Positions 16,499-24,741 are shown, counted from the stretch's first letter. The stretch is 64,000 bases of DNA from Trichococcus alkaliphilus (GCF_003008695.1 NZ_PXZT01000003.1:3439-67438); one strand, 5' to 3'. Notes: a model not told the origin generated them from the letters alone. Numbers and translations: made by a program.

Positions 16499-16549
16499 CA
16501 AGAGTCCAACTAGCGAATGGTGTTACTGCATTCGCTAGTTGGACTCTTG
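16499..16549 (-). terminator. Terminator of the taurine-type operon
   Basis: CAAGAGTCCAACTAGCGAATG (21 bp) is perfectly repeated in inverted form around a nine-base loop. On the minus strand it is followed by TTTTTG and lies just after the alcohol dehydrogenase stop at 16575. The activase gene ends 90 bp away on the other side. Confidence 0.85.
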
Positions 16550-16574
16550 TTGCGTTAAAGAAAAAAGCAGCCAA

Positions 16575-17732
16575 TTACGGCTGCTCCACATACATATCTT
16601 TTTTGGTCAACGTCCCGAACAGATCATAAAGGATATCATCCGTGATCTTCACGGGATTGTTATCGAGGTTCGGATGATGGGAAAGCTGGACCAATTCATC
16701 GATTTGGGCATCGGACAGATCCAGTTCCACCAGATCCGTCCGCAAGCCGATCTGTTTTTTCAGCGCTGAGATTGCACCCGCCATCTCAGCTGCATCGGTG
16801 AAGCCGAGCGCTTTGGCGAAGGCGGTCACGCGACCGTCCGTCTCCAGCTGAGCGTTCACCTGGGCGAAGTAATCAATCGTCAACCCGCAGGCTTCTCCGT
16901 GCGGGATGCCATAGAGATTCGTCAGCGGATAGGAGACTGCGTGCGAAGATGTCGTCTTCGGCAGCGCGAAGGCCAGGCCGGCGATGACGGAGGCTTCGGC
17001 CATCTTTTCGCGCGCTGTGGCATCTGTCGGGTTTGCGTAAGCGATCGGCAGGTGCTCGAACACCAATTTGGCGGCATGGATCGCCAGCGCGTCGCAGATC
17101 GGCTGATGGTTCAAGCTCCAGTAGCCCTCGATCGCTTGGCAAAGGACATCGATCCCGGAGCAGGCGGTCACGGTCGGTGGACAAGTGTAGGTCAATTCCG
17201 GATCGACGACGGCGTAGGCCGGGAAGAAGTTCGGTGAAAAGATCGGCGCTTTTTTCCCGGTTGCATGGTCGGAAAGGACCGAGACGCTCGTGACTTCGCT
17301 GCCGGTTCCAGAAGTCGTCGGCACTGCGATCAAAGGCAGGAATGTTTCCGGCAAAGCTTTGCCGGTGCCGTGGTAGAGCCTGATTGACTCGTCCACCGTG
17401 GCGATTGTTGCAGCGGCTTTGGCGAGGTCCATCACGCTTCCGCCGCCCAATGCGACAACAAACTTGGAACTATTCGCGCGCATCAGCTCGGCGCAGGCAT
17501 CGACTTCGGTCACCTCTGGATTTGGCGAAACGTCGCTGTAGACGGCCGTCAACAGGCCGTCTGCTTCCGCGATGACTTTGTCGGCCAAGCCGGATTTGCG
17601 GAAAGAACGCGAACAGATCAGGATGCCGTCTGTTTCCCCGTGTTCCGCGATGACCTCCTTCAAGGCGGTAATTTTCCCGTTTCCGAAGATGATTTTCACT
17701 GGTTGTTGATAATTCCAATCCATTCCATGCAC
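16575..17732 (-). CDS. Iron-dependent alcohol dehydrogenase, probable sulfoacetaldehyde reductase
   Basis: The 385-residue protein is a group III (iron-type) alcohol dehydrogenase: NAD site VVALGGGSVMDLAKA, SGTGSEVT, and the metal region with Asp in CSGIDVLCQAIEGYWS and His in TTSSHAVSYPL and GIPHGEACG. Relatives reduce phosphonoacetaldehyde, sulfoacetaldehyde and other two-carbon aldehydes. As the last gene of an operon with a taurine-type transporter and an omega-aminotransferase, it would reduce sulfoacetaldehyde to isethionate and regenerate NAD. That role is inferred from context. A hairpin separates it from tauB, so its expression may be tuned separately. Confidence 0.8.
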   Translation of the reverse strand: MHGMDWNYQQPVKIIFGNGKITALKEVIAEHGETDGILICSRSFRKSGLADKVIAEADGLLTAVYSDVSPNPEVTEVDACAELMRANSSKFVVALGGGSVMDLAKAAATIATVDESIRLYHGTGKALPETFLPLIAVPTTSGTGSEVTSVSVLSDHATGKKAPIFSPNFFPAYAVVDPELTYTCPPTVTACSGIDVLCQAIEGYWSLNHQPICDALAIHAAKLVFEHLPIAYANPTDATAREKMAEASVIAGLAFALPKTTSSHAVSYPLTNLYGIPHGEACGLTIDYFAQVNAQLETDGRVTAFAKALGFTDAAEMAGAISALKKQIGLRTDLVELDLSDAQIDELVQLSHHPNLDNNPVKITDDILYDLFGTLTKKDMYVEQP

Positions 17733-17765
17733 CCTTTCTGAAGTAAATTGTTCTCTATTAAACAG

Positions 17766-17806
17766 TAATCCGAAAGGCGCGCCGTCTAGGTCTGCCCTTC
17801 GGATTA
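17766..17806 (-). terminator. Hairpin inside the taurine-type operon (partial terminator)
   Basis: AATCCGAA and TTCGGATT, with further GG/CC pairing, form a stem in the 90-bp gap between tauB and the alcohol dehydrogenase. The following T run on the minus strand is weak (ACTGTTT), so partial termination or mRNA protection is more likely than a full stop. Confidence 0.45.
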
Positions 17807-17822
17807 TTTTTCATTTATTATA

Positions 17823-18635
17823 TCACACAGCCAACTCTTCTTTTTGGTTGATGACGTTCAGGATCGATTCGCGCATCGTCATGTATTGCTTGGAGTAGCG
17901 GGCGCTTTCGCTGTTGGCGCCGTCCATGTCGTAGGTGAAGTCGGTGTCGAGCACCTTCACGATGCGGCCGGGGCGGCTGGACATGACGATGACTTTCGTC
18001 GCCAGCGATAACGCCTCGTCCACGTCATGGGTGATGAAGAAGACGGTGCTTTGGTTCTTCATCCAGATGCGGCGGATCAGCGCCTGCATCTTGTCGCGGG
18101 TCAGTGCGTCAAGCGCGCCGAACGGTTCGTCCATCAGGATCATGCCCGGTTCGTTGACGAGCACTTTGGCCAAGGAAGCGCGTTGCTTCATCCCGCCGGA
18201 AAGCTCATAAGGCTTGCGGTTGGCGAAGTCCGTAAGTCCGACGATTTCCAGGTATTCCTCCGTGATCGCTTCGCGTTCCTTTTCCGGAATGTTGCGCATG
18301 CGCAATCCGAAATTGACGTTTTCTTTGATCGTCAGCCACGGATAGAGCGGCGGCGACTGGAAGACGACCCCACGCTGCCAATCCGGGCCTTCGATCGGTT
18401 TGCCGTTCATCAAGGCTTGGCCGTCAGTCGGTTGCATGAAGCCCGAGATGATGTTCAAGAGCGTGCTCTTGCCGCAGCCAGATGGTCCCATTACGCAGAT
18501 GAACTCACCTTCTTGGATGTCGAGATTGACTTGGGCCAAGGCCGTCACTGTCCCGATTTCGCTGTTGTAGACCAGTTCGACATCCTCCAGTTTTACCACT
18601 GTCTTTCCGTTGATTCCGTCATAAGCTCTCTGCAT
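17823..18635 (-). CDS. tauB: Taurine/sulfonate ABC transporter ATP-binding protein
   Basis: The 270-residue ATPase has Walker A GPSGCGKST, Q-loop VVFQSPPLYPW, signature LSGGMKQRASLAKVL, Walker B MILMDEPFGALD and switch His in FFITHDVDEAL. The ALDALTRDKMQ stretch and overall length match the nitrate/sulfonate/taurine (SsuB/TauB) subfamily. It would energise the permease encoded at 19718. It starts 11 bp after the binding-protein gene ends, so it belongs to the same transcript. Substrate assignment rests on the whole operon. Confidence 0.88.
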   Translation of the reverse strand: MQRAYDGINGKTVVKLEDVELVYNSEIGTVTALAQVNLDIQEGEFICVMGPSGCGKSTLLNIISGFMQPTDGQALMNGKPIEGPDWQRGVVFQSPPLYPWLTIKENVNFGLRMRNIPEKEREAITEEYLEIVGLTDFANRKPYELSGGMKQRASLAKVLVNEPGMILMDEPFGALDALTRDKMQALIRRIWMKNQSTVFFITHDVDEALSLATKVIVMSSRPGRIVKVLDTDFTYDMDGANSESARYSKQYMTMRESILNVINQKEELAV

Positions 18636-18646
18636 AGCGGTTCCCC

Positions 18647-19705
18647 CTATTCTTTCGAATCCAAGTAAGCTTGGTTGTATGTTGTGTTGATGCCTTCAGC
18701 AAACTCTTCTTCGCTCGGCGATGCGGTGATGTTGCCTTGATCCAGGTAGAATTGGCCCATATCATACATTGTAGCGGCCATTGCGCCGACTGCATCGGAA
18801 GTTCCCAGGTTGGCTGCATCCAATTGTTCCTCTGCGGAAATCCAGTTTTGGCCTTCCATTTGGAGCTTAGCGGATTCTTCAGTGATGTTCAATTGCTCAG
18901 CGATGATGGAGATGGCTTGATCCGGATCTTCTCTGTAAAGCGTTACGGCTTTATCGACGGCAGCGATGTATTTCGCGACGATTTCCGGATAAGCTGCACC
19001 AAATTCGCTGTGGACGATTTCGACGTTGGCTGTCATATAACCCATTTCAGCTACGTCTCCGCTGTGAAGGACGATGGTGCCTTCAGTCAGCAATTCGCTG
19101 AGGGTAGGCTCCCAGATGTAGGCGGCATCGATGTCGCCACGTTGCCATGCCGCAAAAATATCGGACGGTTGCAAGTCAATCAGTACGAAATCAGTCTCTT
19201 CAAAACCGCTGGCCGTGATGGCGCGCAGCAGGCTGTAGTGGGCGGTACTGGCGAAAGGAACGCCGATGTTCTTGCCCTTCAGGTCTTCCAAGGAGGTAGC
19301 GTTCAGCTCGTTCTTGGCAACCAAGGATTCCACGGACCCTAGCGTTTCATGGATCCAGATCATTTCGATCGGGATTCCCGATGCGATCCCCAATACGGCC
19401 GAGCCCGAACCGGTCAAGCCGAAGTCGACGGCGCCGGAAACCATGGCCTGGTTGATCGCTTTTCCACTTTCGAATTGGACTATTTCGATTGGCACACCCA
19501 TTTCATCCTCAAAATAGCCTTCCGCTTTCGCGATGCCTTCGTCGTTCGGCATTTCCAAAGTCGCGATGATGACTTTGTCAGGCAGGTCGCCATCCGCTGA
19601 TGCGGTGGAAGAATCGGTCGCGCTGTCTGCGCCTCCGCACGCCGCGAACAAAAGAGCTGAACAAGATAAGAACAGTAGTTTAGAGAACATGTGGTTTTTT
19701 TTCAT
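18647..19705 (-). CDS. tauA: Taurine/aliphatic sulfonate-binding lipoprotein
   Basis: This 352-residue lipoprotein has a signal peptide with lipobox FAAC and a Ser/Asp/Ala-rich linker. The rest is an SsuA/TauA (NMT1-like) periplasmic-binding fold: FESGKAINQAMVSGAVDFGL, LKGKNIGVPFASTAHYSLL, DLQPSDIFAAWQRGDIDAAY and WEPTLSEL. The WEP motif is typical of TauA-type proteins. It should capture the substrate outside the membrane and deliver it to TauC. Taurine is favoured because the operon also encodes an aminotransferase and an aldehyde reductase. Other amino-sulfonates or small amines cannot be excluded. Confidence 0.85.
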   Translation of the reverse strand: MKKNHMFSKLLFLSCSALLFAACGGADSATDSSTASADGDLPDKVIIATLEMPNDEGIAKAEGYFEDEMGVPIEIVQFESGKAINQAMVSGAVDFGLTGSGSAVLGIASGIPIEMIWIHETLGSVESLVAKNELNATSLEDLKGKNIGVPFASTAHYSLLRAITASGFEETDFVLIDLQPSDIFAAWQRGDIDAAYIWEPTLSELLTEGTIVLHSGDVAEMGYMTANVEIVHSEFGAAYPEIVAKYIAAVDKAVTLYREDPDQAISIIAEQLNITEESAKLQMEGQNWISAEEQLDAANLGTSDAVGAMAATMYDMGQFYLDQGNITASPSEEEFAEGINTTYNQAYLDSKE

Positions 19706-19717
19706 AAAAGCCTCCGA

Positions 19718-20566
19718 TTATTTTCCTGCCCAAGGGACAAATTTATTTTGTACGATGACGATGATTTTATCCAAAAGAATGCCGGTGATGCCCATGATGA
19801 TGATGCCGACGAAGACGATGTCGCTGCGCAGATAGTTGCTGGCATCAAGGACCAGCCAACCGATCCCGGTCATGGCCGCAACCATTTCCGCCGAAACGAG
19901 GGTCGTATAGGCGACGCTGAGTGCGGTGCGCAGGCTCGTCAGTATATCCGGCAAGCAAGATGGTAGGATGACATGGAAGAATACTTGGGTCTGGCTGGCG
20001 CCGACCGTTTTTGCGCTGTTGATGAAGTCTGTGTTGACTTTCGCAACGGCTGAGACGCAGCTGACATAGATCGGTGCGAAGGCTGCCAGGAACAATAAGG
20101 CGACTTTCGAAGCATCCGCAATACCGAGCCCCATGACCAACAAAGTGTAGTAAGCCAATGGCGGCAGCGGGCGATAGAAGTTGATGATCGGATCCAAGGC
20201 CGCTTTGATTTTCGTGTTGTAGCCGCTGAGCAGGCCCAGCGGAATCGCGACGATGATCGCCAATCCGAAGGCACTGAGCAGGCGCCATAAGCTGGTGCCG
20301 ATGTGCTGCAGCAAGGAATAGCCTTTATAGCCGTTGAAGAGGATCTCCACGAAGGCCGTCCAAACCGCCAATGGGCTTGGCAACAGCATCGGGCTGACCA
20401 GCCCCAGCGCGGTAACGACATACCAGAGCACCATGATCGCTGCGACGGTGCCGACGGTGATCATTTTTTCCGGCTGGATCCTCTTTCGTCTTTTCTTAAC
20501 CGCGATCGCGGACGTGCTTTGCTCGGGAATCAGTGCATCGCTTGTGAGCGTATCTGCTTTCTTCAT
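19718..20566 (-). CDS. tauC: Taurine/sulfonate ABC transporter permease
   Basis: The 282-residue protein starts at MKKADT behind AAGGAGG; a longer reading has no site. After a basic cytosolic N-terminus come about six membrane segments of the BPD_transp_1 type. The EAA-like loop reads FINSAKTVGASQTQVFFHVILPSCLPDI, and FYRPLPPLAYYTLLVMGLG is characteristic of TauC/SsuC. It forms the channel with TauB and receives substrate from TauA, whose gene begins 12 bp downstream. Confidence 0.87.
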   Translation of the reverse strand: MKKADTLTSDALIPEQSTSAIAVKKRRKRIQPEKMITVGTVAAIMVLWYVVTALGLVSPMLLPSPLAVWTAFVEILFNGYKGYSLLQHIGTSLWRLLSAFGLAIIVAIPLGLLSGYNTKIKAALDPIINFYRPLPPLAYYTLLVMGLGIADASKVALLFLAAFAPIYVSCVSAVAKVNTDFINSAKTVGASQTQVFFHVILPSCLPDILTSLRTALSVAYTTLVSAEMVAAMTGIGWLVLDASNYLRSDIVFVGIIIMGITGILLDKIIVIVQNKFVPWAGK

Positions 20567-20604
20567 AAAATTGTCCTCCTTGGTCTCTTTTCGCCTAACC
20601 TGTT

Positions 20605-20922
20605 TCATGCGCGGCGTACCTGATATTCGCGGGCGATCGTTTGCACGAAAATCTTGCCGTCCCCCGCTTGGCCGGTGCTGTTGACCGCAAGCAGGATGCC
20701 GATCACGTTTTCCACATGTTCATCCTCCGTCACGATCGTAAACATCCGTTTCGGCATCAGCACGCTGTGTCCGACTGCTTCGCGGAAGTCTCTGCCTATC
20801 AGCGGATTCTTGCCGCGTCCGAAGACTTTTCGGCAAGTGAAGCCCGGAAAGCCGCCTGCAGCCAGTTTTTGTTTCGTTTCCGTCACCTTGTTCAGGCGAA
20901 TGATCGCTGTCACTTCCTTCAT
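20605..20922 (-). CDS. Small PII-like nitrogen regulatory protein (first paralogue)
   Basis: The 105-residue protein keeps the PII frame: MKEVTAIIRLNKVTETKQKL as the first strand and helix, T-loop region KVFGRGKNP...REAVGHSV, and the C-terminal B/C-loop motif TGQAGDGKIFVQTIAREYQVR. The T-loop is shorter and unlike GlnB, without the uridylylated tyrosine context. It resembles NifI- or GlnK-like paralogues found in anaerobes. PII proteins bind ATP/ADP and 2-oxoglutarate and gate transporters or enzymes. Located 38 bp before tauC and 27 bp after its own paralogue. Confidence 0.82.
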   Translation of the reverse strand: MKEVTAIIRLNKVTETKQKLAAGGFPGFTCRKVFGRGKNPLIGRDFREAVGHSVLMPKRMFTIVTEDEHVENVIGILLAVNSTGQAGDGKIFVQTIAREYQVRRA

Positions 20923-20949
20923 ACAATTCCCACCTTTACAGTCCTTCTA

Positions 20950-21279
20950 TTACAGTCCTTCTGCGCCGCTACTGATCGTATAGGCATTTTCGATTGCGTG
21001 CACGAATATTCGGCCGTCGCCGTAATTCCCCAAATCGCTTGTGCGCGCTTGGGTGGTGATGACGTCGACGATTTCTTTTTCATGGGCTGCTTCGGCCACC
21101 AGGAACAGCAATTCCTTCGGCAGTTCGTCGTAGAAGACATCGCCGATGTGGATGCCTGCCTGTTTCCCTCTCCCGTACACGTCCATCCGTGTCACGGCGG
21201 TGTGCCCCTTTTCAGCGAGTTTCGCTAAAATCTGTTCGGTCTTCTCCGGCCTCACAATGGCCTCAATTTTCACTAGCAT
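20950..21279 (-). CDS. Small PII-like nitrogen regulatory protein (second paralogue)
   Basis: Started at MLVKIEAIVRPEK (GGTGGAG just upstream), the product is 109 residues. The PII core is clear: KIEAIVRPEKTEQILAKLAE, the DVYGRGKQAG turn into a short T-loop, PKELLFLVAEAAHEKEIVDV and the nucleotide motif GNYGDGRIFVHAIENAYTI. It differs from the first paralogue at many positions, so the two may form a heteromer or sense different states, as NifI1/NifI2 do. Its position between the aminotransferase and transporter genes points to nitrogen-status control of taurine-type amine use. Confidence 0.82.
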   Translation of the reverse strand: MLVKIEAIVRPEKTEQILAKLAEKGHTAVTRMDVYGRGKQAGIHIGDVFYDELPKELLFLVAEAAHEKEIVDVITTQARTSDLGNYGDGRIFVHAIENAYTISSGAEGL

Positions 21280-21372
21280 GCGCTCCACCCCTTTAGGCTG
21301 TTTTCTTCATTAAATAGTAGATTTTTTGAAAGATATTTTTTGAAATGTGGTGCGGCCGGGACCCGGCGCATT

Positions 21373-22737
21373 TTACAAATAGGTCGCATCGACAAGCGTC
21401 AGCACTTCATCTAGGATCGGCAGTACTTCAGCCAACTCTGCTTCGGTGATCGTAAGCGGTGGGCAGACGCTGATCGTCGTTTCGCGTCCGAAAGTCGAGA
21501 AGCCTCGATCCTTCAGTTCCTTGTAGATGGCCGGCATGATCCGGTTCGGCGTGTTGAAAGGCACAAGCGGTTCGCGCGTTTCCTTGTCGAGTACCAGTTC
21601 CACTCCGCAGAAGAGGCCGTAAGTGCGGACATCTCCGACGCAAGGGTGTTTGGCTTTCATCTCTTCCAGGTAATCCTTCAGTATTGCGCCGAATTTTTCG
21701 ACGTTGGCGGCGATTTTTTCATCCTCGTAGACTTCCAAAGTCGCCAAGCCGGCTGCGCAAGCCAATGTGTGGCCGCTGTAAGTCAAGCCGCATTGGAGTT
21801 GGTTTTCAGTGAAGTATTCGCTGATCCACTCGGAGACGATCACGCCTCCCAGCGGCACATAGCCTGATGTCACCCCTTTAGCGAAGGTGATCATGTCTGG
21901 GGTGAATCCGTATTGTTGGAAAGCGAAAGCTGTTCCGGTCCGGTAGAAGCCGGCCATGACTTCATCGAGGATCATCACGATGCCGTAGCTGTTGCAGAGG
22001 TTGCGCACCCCTTCCAGATACCCTTTTGGATAAGCGATGATGCCGTTCGCGCCGATGACCGTTTCCAACAGGATGGCCGCCACATTGTACGGGCCTTCGT
22101 ATTGGATCTGTTCCCCCAGTTTCTTCAGGTAGAAGGCCGTCAATGCCTCTTCGGTTTCAAATGGAAGGTTGTCGCGGTAAGGAGACGGATTGGAGAATTT
22201 CACAAAGCCGTTCGCGCCGCCGATCTCAGCCGCAAACCTGCGGGAATCCCCGGAAGCATTCGAAGCAGCAAGCGTTGCGCCGTGGTAGCTGTGGTAGCCG
22301 CTGAAGACTTTCGTGCGCCCCGTCGCGATCCGTGCCATCTTGATTGCGTTCTCGTTCGCATCAGCTCCGGCATTCGTGAAGAACACGCGCGCCATATCCC
22401 CGCCGGCCAGCTCGACCAGTTTCTTCGCCAACAAGGACTTCACATCGGTCGCATAACTCGGTGCCATGAAGCACATCTTTGCAGCTTGATCCTGGATCGC
22501 ATTCACGACTTTCGGATGCTGATGACCGATGTTCGCGTTCACCAACAGGGAGGACATATCCACTTGACGGTTGCCATCATAGTCCCAGAAATAAATGCCT
22601 TCCGCCTTTTTGACTGCCATGGCAGCTTGGCCCTGCTTCGACCAGGCCCGCATCACGTACTGTTGATCCATCGCTATTACTTCTTCTCCGGTTAAAGTTG
22701 TTGCTTCCGTTGTATTCCATGTTGCGTTCACTGTCAT
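21373..22737 (-). CDS. Class III aminotransferase, probable taurine aminotransferase
   Basis: The 454-residue PLP enzyme is a class III omega-aminotransferase. Motifs in order: INVNANIGHQHPKV-like substrate loop, FFTNAGADANENAIKMAR, YHSYHGATLAASNASGD, ILDEVMAGFYRTG with cofactor Asp258, FAKGVTSGYVPLGG with Schiff-base Lys287, and YSGHTLACAAGLATLE. GGGAGG precedes the ATG. It is first in the operon. Closest known roles in this context are taurine:2-oxoglutarate (Toa) or taurine:pyruvate aminotransferase, giving sulfoacetaldehyde plus glutamate or alanine. Which acceptor is used is not visible. It probably provides nitrogen from taurine, since no sulfite-releasing enzyme is encoded in the operon. 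Confidence 0.83.
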   Translation of the reverse strand: MTVNATWNTTEATTLTGEEVIAMDQQYVMRAWSKQGQAAMAVKKAEGIYFWDYDGNRQVDMSSLLVNANIGHQHPKVVNAIQDQAAKMCFMAPSYATDVKSLLAKKLVELAGGDMARVFFTNAGADANENAIKMARIATGRTKVFSGYHSYHGATLAASNASGDSRRFAAEIGGANGFVKFSNPSPYRDNLPFETEEALTAFYLKKLGEQIQYEGPYNVAAILLETVIGANGIIAYPKGYLEGVRNLCNSYGIVMILDEVMAGFYRTGTAFAFQQYGFTPDMITFAKGVTSGYVPLGGVIVSEWISEYFTENQLQCGLTYSGHTLACAAGLATLEVYEDEKIAANVEKFGAILKDYLEEMKAKHPCVGDVRTYGLFCGVELVLDKETREPLVPFNTPNRIMPAIYKELKDRGFSTFGRETTISVCPPLTITEAELAEVLPILDEVLTLVDATYL

Positions 22738-22787
22738 GCTGTTCCCTCCCGATGAAATTTCTTTTAATCAATTTCTAATATGTCCCC

Positions 22788-22823
22788 ATAATAGTGTGAT
22801 TTTTACTTTCGGTAAACTGAAAG
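22788..22823 (-). promoter_or_regulatory. Promoter and dyad upstream of the taurine-type operon
   Basis: On the minus strand TTTACC (22811-22816) is 17 bp from TATTAT (22788-22793), about 50 bp before the aminotransferase start. The dyad CTTTC-N8-GAAAG (22806-22823) overlaps the -35 box and may be an operator. No dedicated regulator gene is adjacent. Confidence 0.55.
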
Positions 22824-23369
22824 CTCTAATTTGATGATAGCATTTATGACATTTCTGCTTTCATCACAAAAATATTCCGCTTACAACGGGGTATATTTGC
22901 TGCCCTTTGTCAGTTATGTAAGGTTTTTCTGAAAAGAAACTGACTTTCGTGGCCGAATAATTGTGAGGGCTTTCAGGTTTGCTGTGGGTGGAATGAGGCA
23001 AAATAACTATCGATATATTTAAGCGCCATTACAGAAAGCGACGCCAGTTTCCAGGAATGCGCGTTAGCTTTACTGACATACTTTGATTGTGGAAGAGTTT
23101 TTTTGAGGTTATCAAGAAGAAACATGTGAGGTAATCTGCCGTTGATAGGGTCAGGTTTGGGAGAATATTCGGAAGTTTACCTAATAAATAAAAGACAAAG
23201 TGTTCAGAAGAACTCAAAAAAGCGAAAGACTCCCAGCTGGAGGATGCTGGCTGTCTTCGCTTCTATTCGGGATTAATGCAATTCAGTACGGCACTAATTT
23301 GACCAGTACGTATAAAACACGTATAATTAATTATATAGAAGAACACAGTCATATAAAGGGGGACCCATC
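22824..23369. other. Intergenic stretch without a recognisable gene
   Basis: Short open frames here (for example 23029-23217 on the minus strand) have no ribosome binding site and no recognisable motif. The right part holds a hairpin at 23219-23263 whose surroundings resemble the end of the fic gene. An AT-rich promoter area (GTATAATTAATTATAT around 23320) leads into hicB. Confidence 0.5.
23219..23263 (+). terminator. Orphan terminator resembling the fic terminator
   Basis: AGCGAAAGAC (23221-23230) pairs with GTCTTCGCT (23253-23261), with an inner CAGC/GCTG helix. It follows AAGACAAAGTGTTCAGAAGAA, which closely matches the segment AAGACAAAATGTTCAAAAAA after fic. No intact gene precedes it. 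Confidence 0.5.
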
Positions 23370-23774
23370 ATGATCGAAGACAAAGTATACATCTATCCCA
23401 TCTACATCACTGTCGATTTGGCCGAGGAATATCCTTATTTCGTCGAGATACCGGATGTGGATGGTTACACACAAGGAAAAGACTTAGCAGAAGCTATCAC
23501 GATGGCCAGGGATTATATCGGTTTTGCAGTAATCGATAAACTGGAGCAAAACGAGCCTCTGCCCTTGCCAGATCAAATCACCTATCAACAAAACAATACT
23601 CAAATCAAAACGCTTGTGGATATCAACTTCAAAAAATATAAAGCACAACGTGACAACAAAGTAGTGAAAAAAACACTCACGATCCCAAATTATTTGAATG
23701 AACTTGGCATCGAAAAAGGCATCAACTTCTCGTTGACACTGACGGAGGCTTTAAAGGAAAAGTTGGGCGTCTGA
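23370..23774 (+). CDS. hicB: HicB-like antitoxin-type protein, no HicA seen
   Basis: The 134-residue protein combines a HicB_lk fold (YPIYITVDLAEEYPYFVEIPDVDGYTQGKDLAEAITMARDYIG) with a C-terminal ribbon-helix-helix-like segment (KKTLTIPNYLNELGIEKGINFSLTLTEALKEKL), the two-part design of HicB antitoxins. AAGGGGG precedes the ATG. HicB normally binds the small RNase HicA, encoded next to it, but I find no HicA-like frame (double-stranded-RNA-binding fold with GSHH motif) in 22.8-25 kb. It may be an orphan regulator. The fic gene follows 79 bp downstream. Confidence 0.8.
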   Translation: MIEDKVYIYPIYITVDLAEEYPYFVEIPDVDGYTQGKDLAEAITMARDYIGFAVIDKLEQNEPLPLPDQITYQQNNTQIKTLVDINFKKYKAQRDNKVVKKTLTIPNYLNELGIEKGINFSLTLTEALKEKLGV

Positions 23775-23853
23775 TGCAGCGGCATTATTGAATAAATAGT
23801 TGTATAATCATTAGGAAGCAAGTTACTTTTCCATTTGAAATGAGGTTTTAGTT

Positions 23854-24669
23854 ATGGACTATTCAGAAGGCAAATTACCACCCAGCTATGATGTCGCGGA
23901 AAATGAGCTGCCTTACCAAATAAAATTGGCGTTATGGCAGACGGCATTCGGTCTGCAAAAAGTCGATGGCCTCAGCCCATCCAAGTACATGGTTGAGCTG
24001 GCCTACGAAAATATAGAAGGAAAAAAAGGATACGATGCCATTTATCGCGAAATTTCGGATTATCACCGGGAAGCACATGTGGATGCAAACACGGTCGAGG
24101 CGGATATCGTTTCACTCCGGATTGCGGAATTGTTGGCTGAAGATTGTTTCCTGCTCTCCCCTTCCACGCTGTTGGGCATCCATAGGCATTTGTTCACAGA
24201 TGTTTTCCCGGAAGAAATTCCTGTGGGCAAGTTCCGGACTGTGAATATCACAAAGAAAGAGCCTGTGCTAAATGGGGAGACGGTCCAATATAGTTCGCAT
24301 TTCATGATTCAGGATTCTTTGGCGTACGATTTTGAAAAAGAACAGAATTTCTCTTACAGTAACCTGACTAACGAGCAAAAAGCGCTGCACGCGATGGCAT
24401 TTTTGGCGGACATCTGGCAAGCCCATCCTTTCAGAGAAGGAAATACCCGGACGGTCGCTGTTTTCGGTATCCAATATTTGAGGAAATTAGGGTTCCACAT
24501 CGACAATTCACTCTTCAGCGAGCATGCCGCCTACTTCAGGAACGCCCTCGTGCTCTATCATTACCATGGCGAGAAACAGGATAAACAGTTTTTGAAAATG
24601 TTTTTCGAAAATCTGCTGTTGGGCAAAAAGAACGTGCTATCGGATGAAGAAATGCACATGAAAGAATAA
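23854..24669 (+). CDS. Fic family protein (probable AMP transferase)
   Basis: The 271-residue protein contains the Fic active-site motif AHPFREGNTRT with catalytic His191. The substrate-clamping flap lies near VGKFRTVNITKKEP. Fic enzymes transfer AMP or other nucleotide parts to target proteins and can act as toxins. An N-terminal helix region (SKYMVELAYENIEGKKGYDA) looks like the VbhA-type inhibitory segment fused to some Fic proteins, though I cannot confirm the inhibitory (S/T)xxxE(G/N) residues. A hydrophilic C-terminus ends EEMHMKE. Terminator at 24692-24741. Confidence 0.85.
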   Translation: MDYSEGKLPPSYDVAENELPYQIKLALWQTAFGLQKVDGLSPSKYMVELAYENIEGKKGYDAIYREISDYHREAHVDANTVEADIVSLRIAELLAEDCFLLSPSTLLGIHRHLFTDVFPEEIPVGKFRTVNITKKEPVLNGETVQYSSHFMIQDSLAYDFEKEQNFSYSNLTNEQKALHAMAFLADIWQAHPFREGNTRTVAVFGIQYLRKLGFHIDNSLFSEHAAYFRNALVLYHYHGEKQDKQFLKMFFENLLLGKKNVLSDEEMHMKE

Positions 24670-24691
24670 GACAAAATGTTCAAAAAAATAC

Positions 24692-24741
24692 AAAAAAGCA
24701 AAGACGATCAGCATGCGGATGCTGGTGGCCTTCGCTTTTTT
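24692..24741 (+). terminator. Terminator of fic
   Basis: AAAAAAGC-AAAG and CTTCGCTTTTTT enclose an inner AGCATGCGGATGCT stem, followed by a T run. It lies 22 bp after the fic stop codon. Confidence 0.75.

Noticed and set aside
22824-23369. A HicA toxin gene upstream of hicB
   Set aside because: No frame with a HicA-like fold or ribosome binding site was found on either strand.
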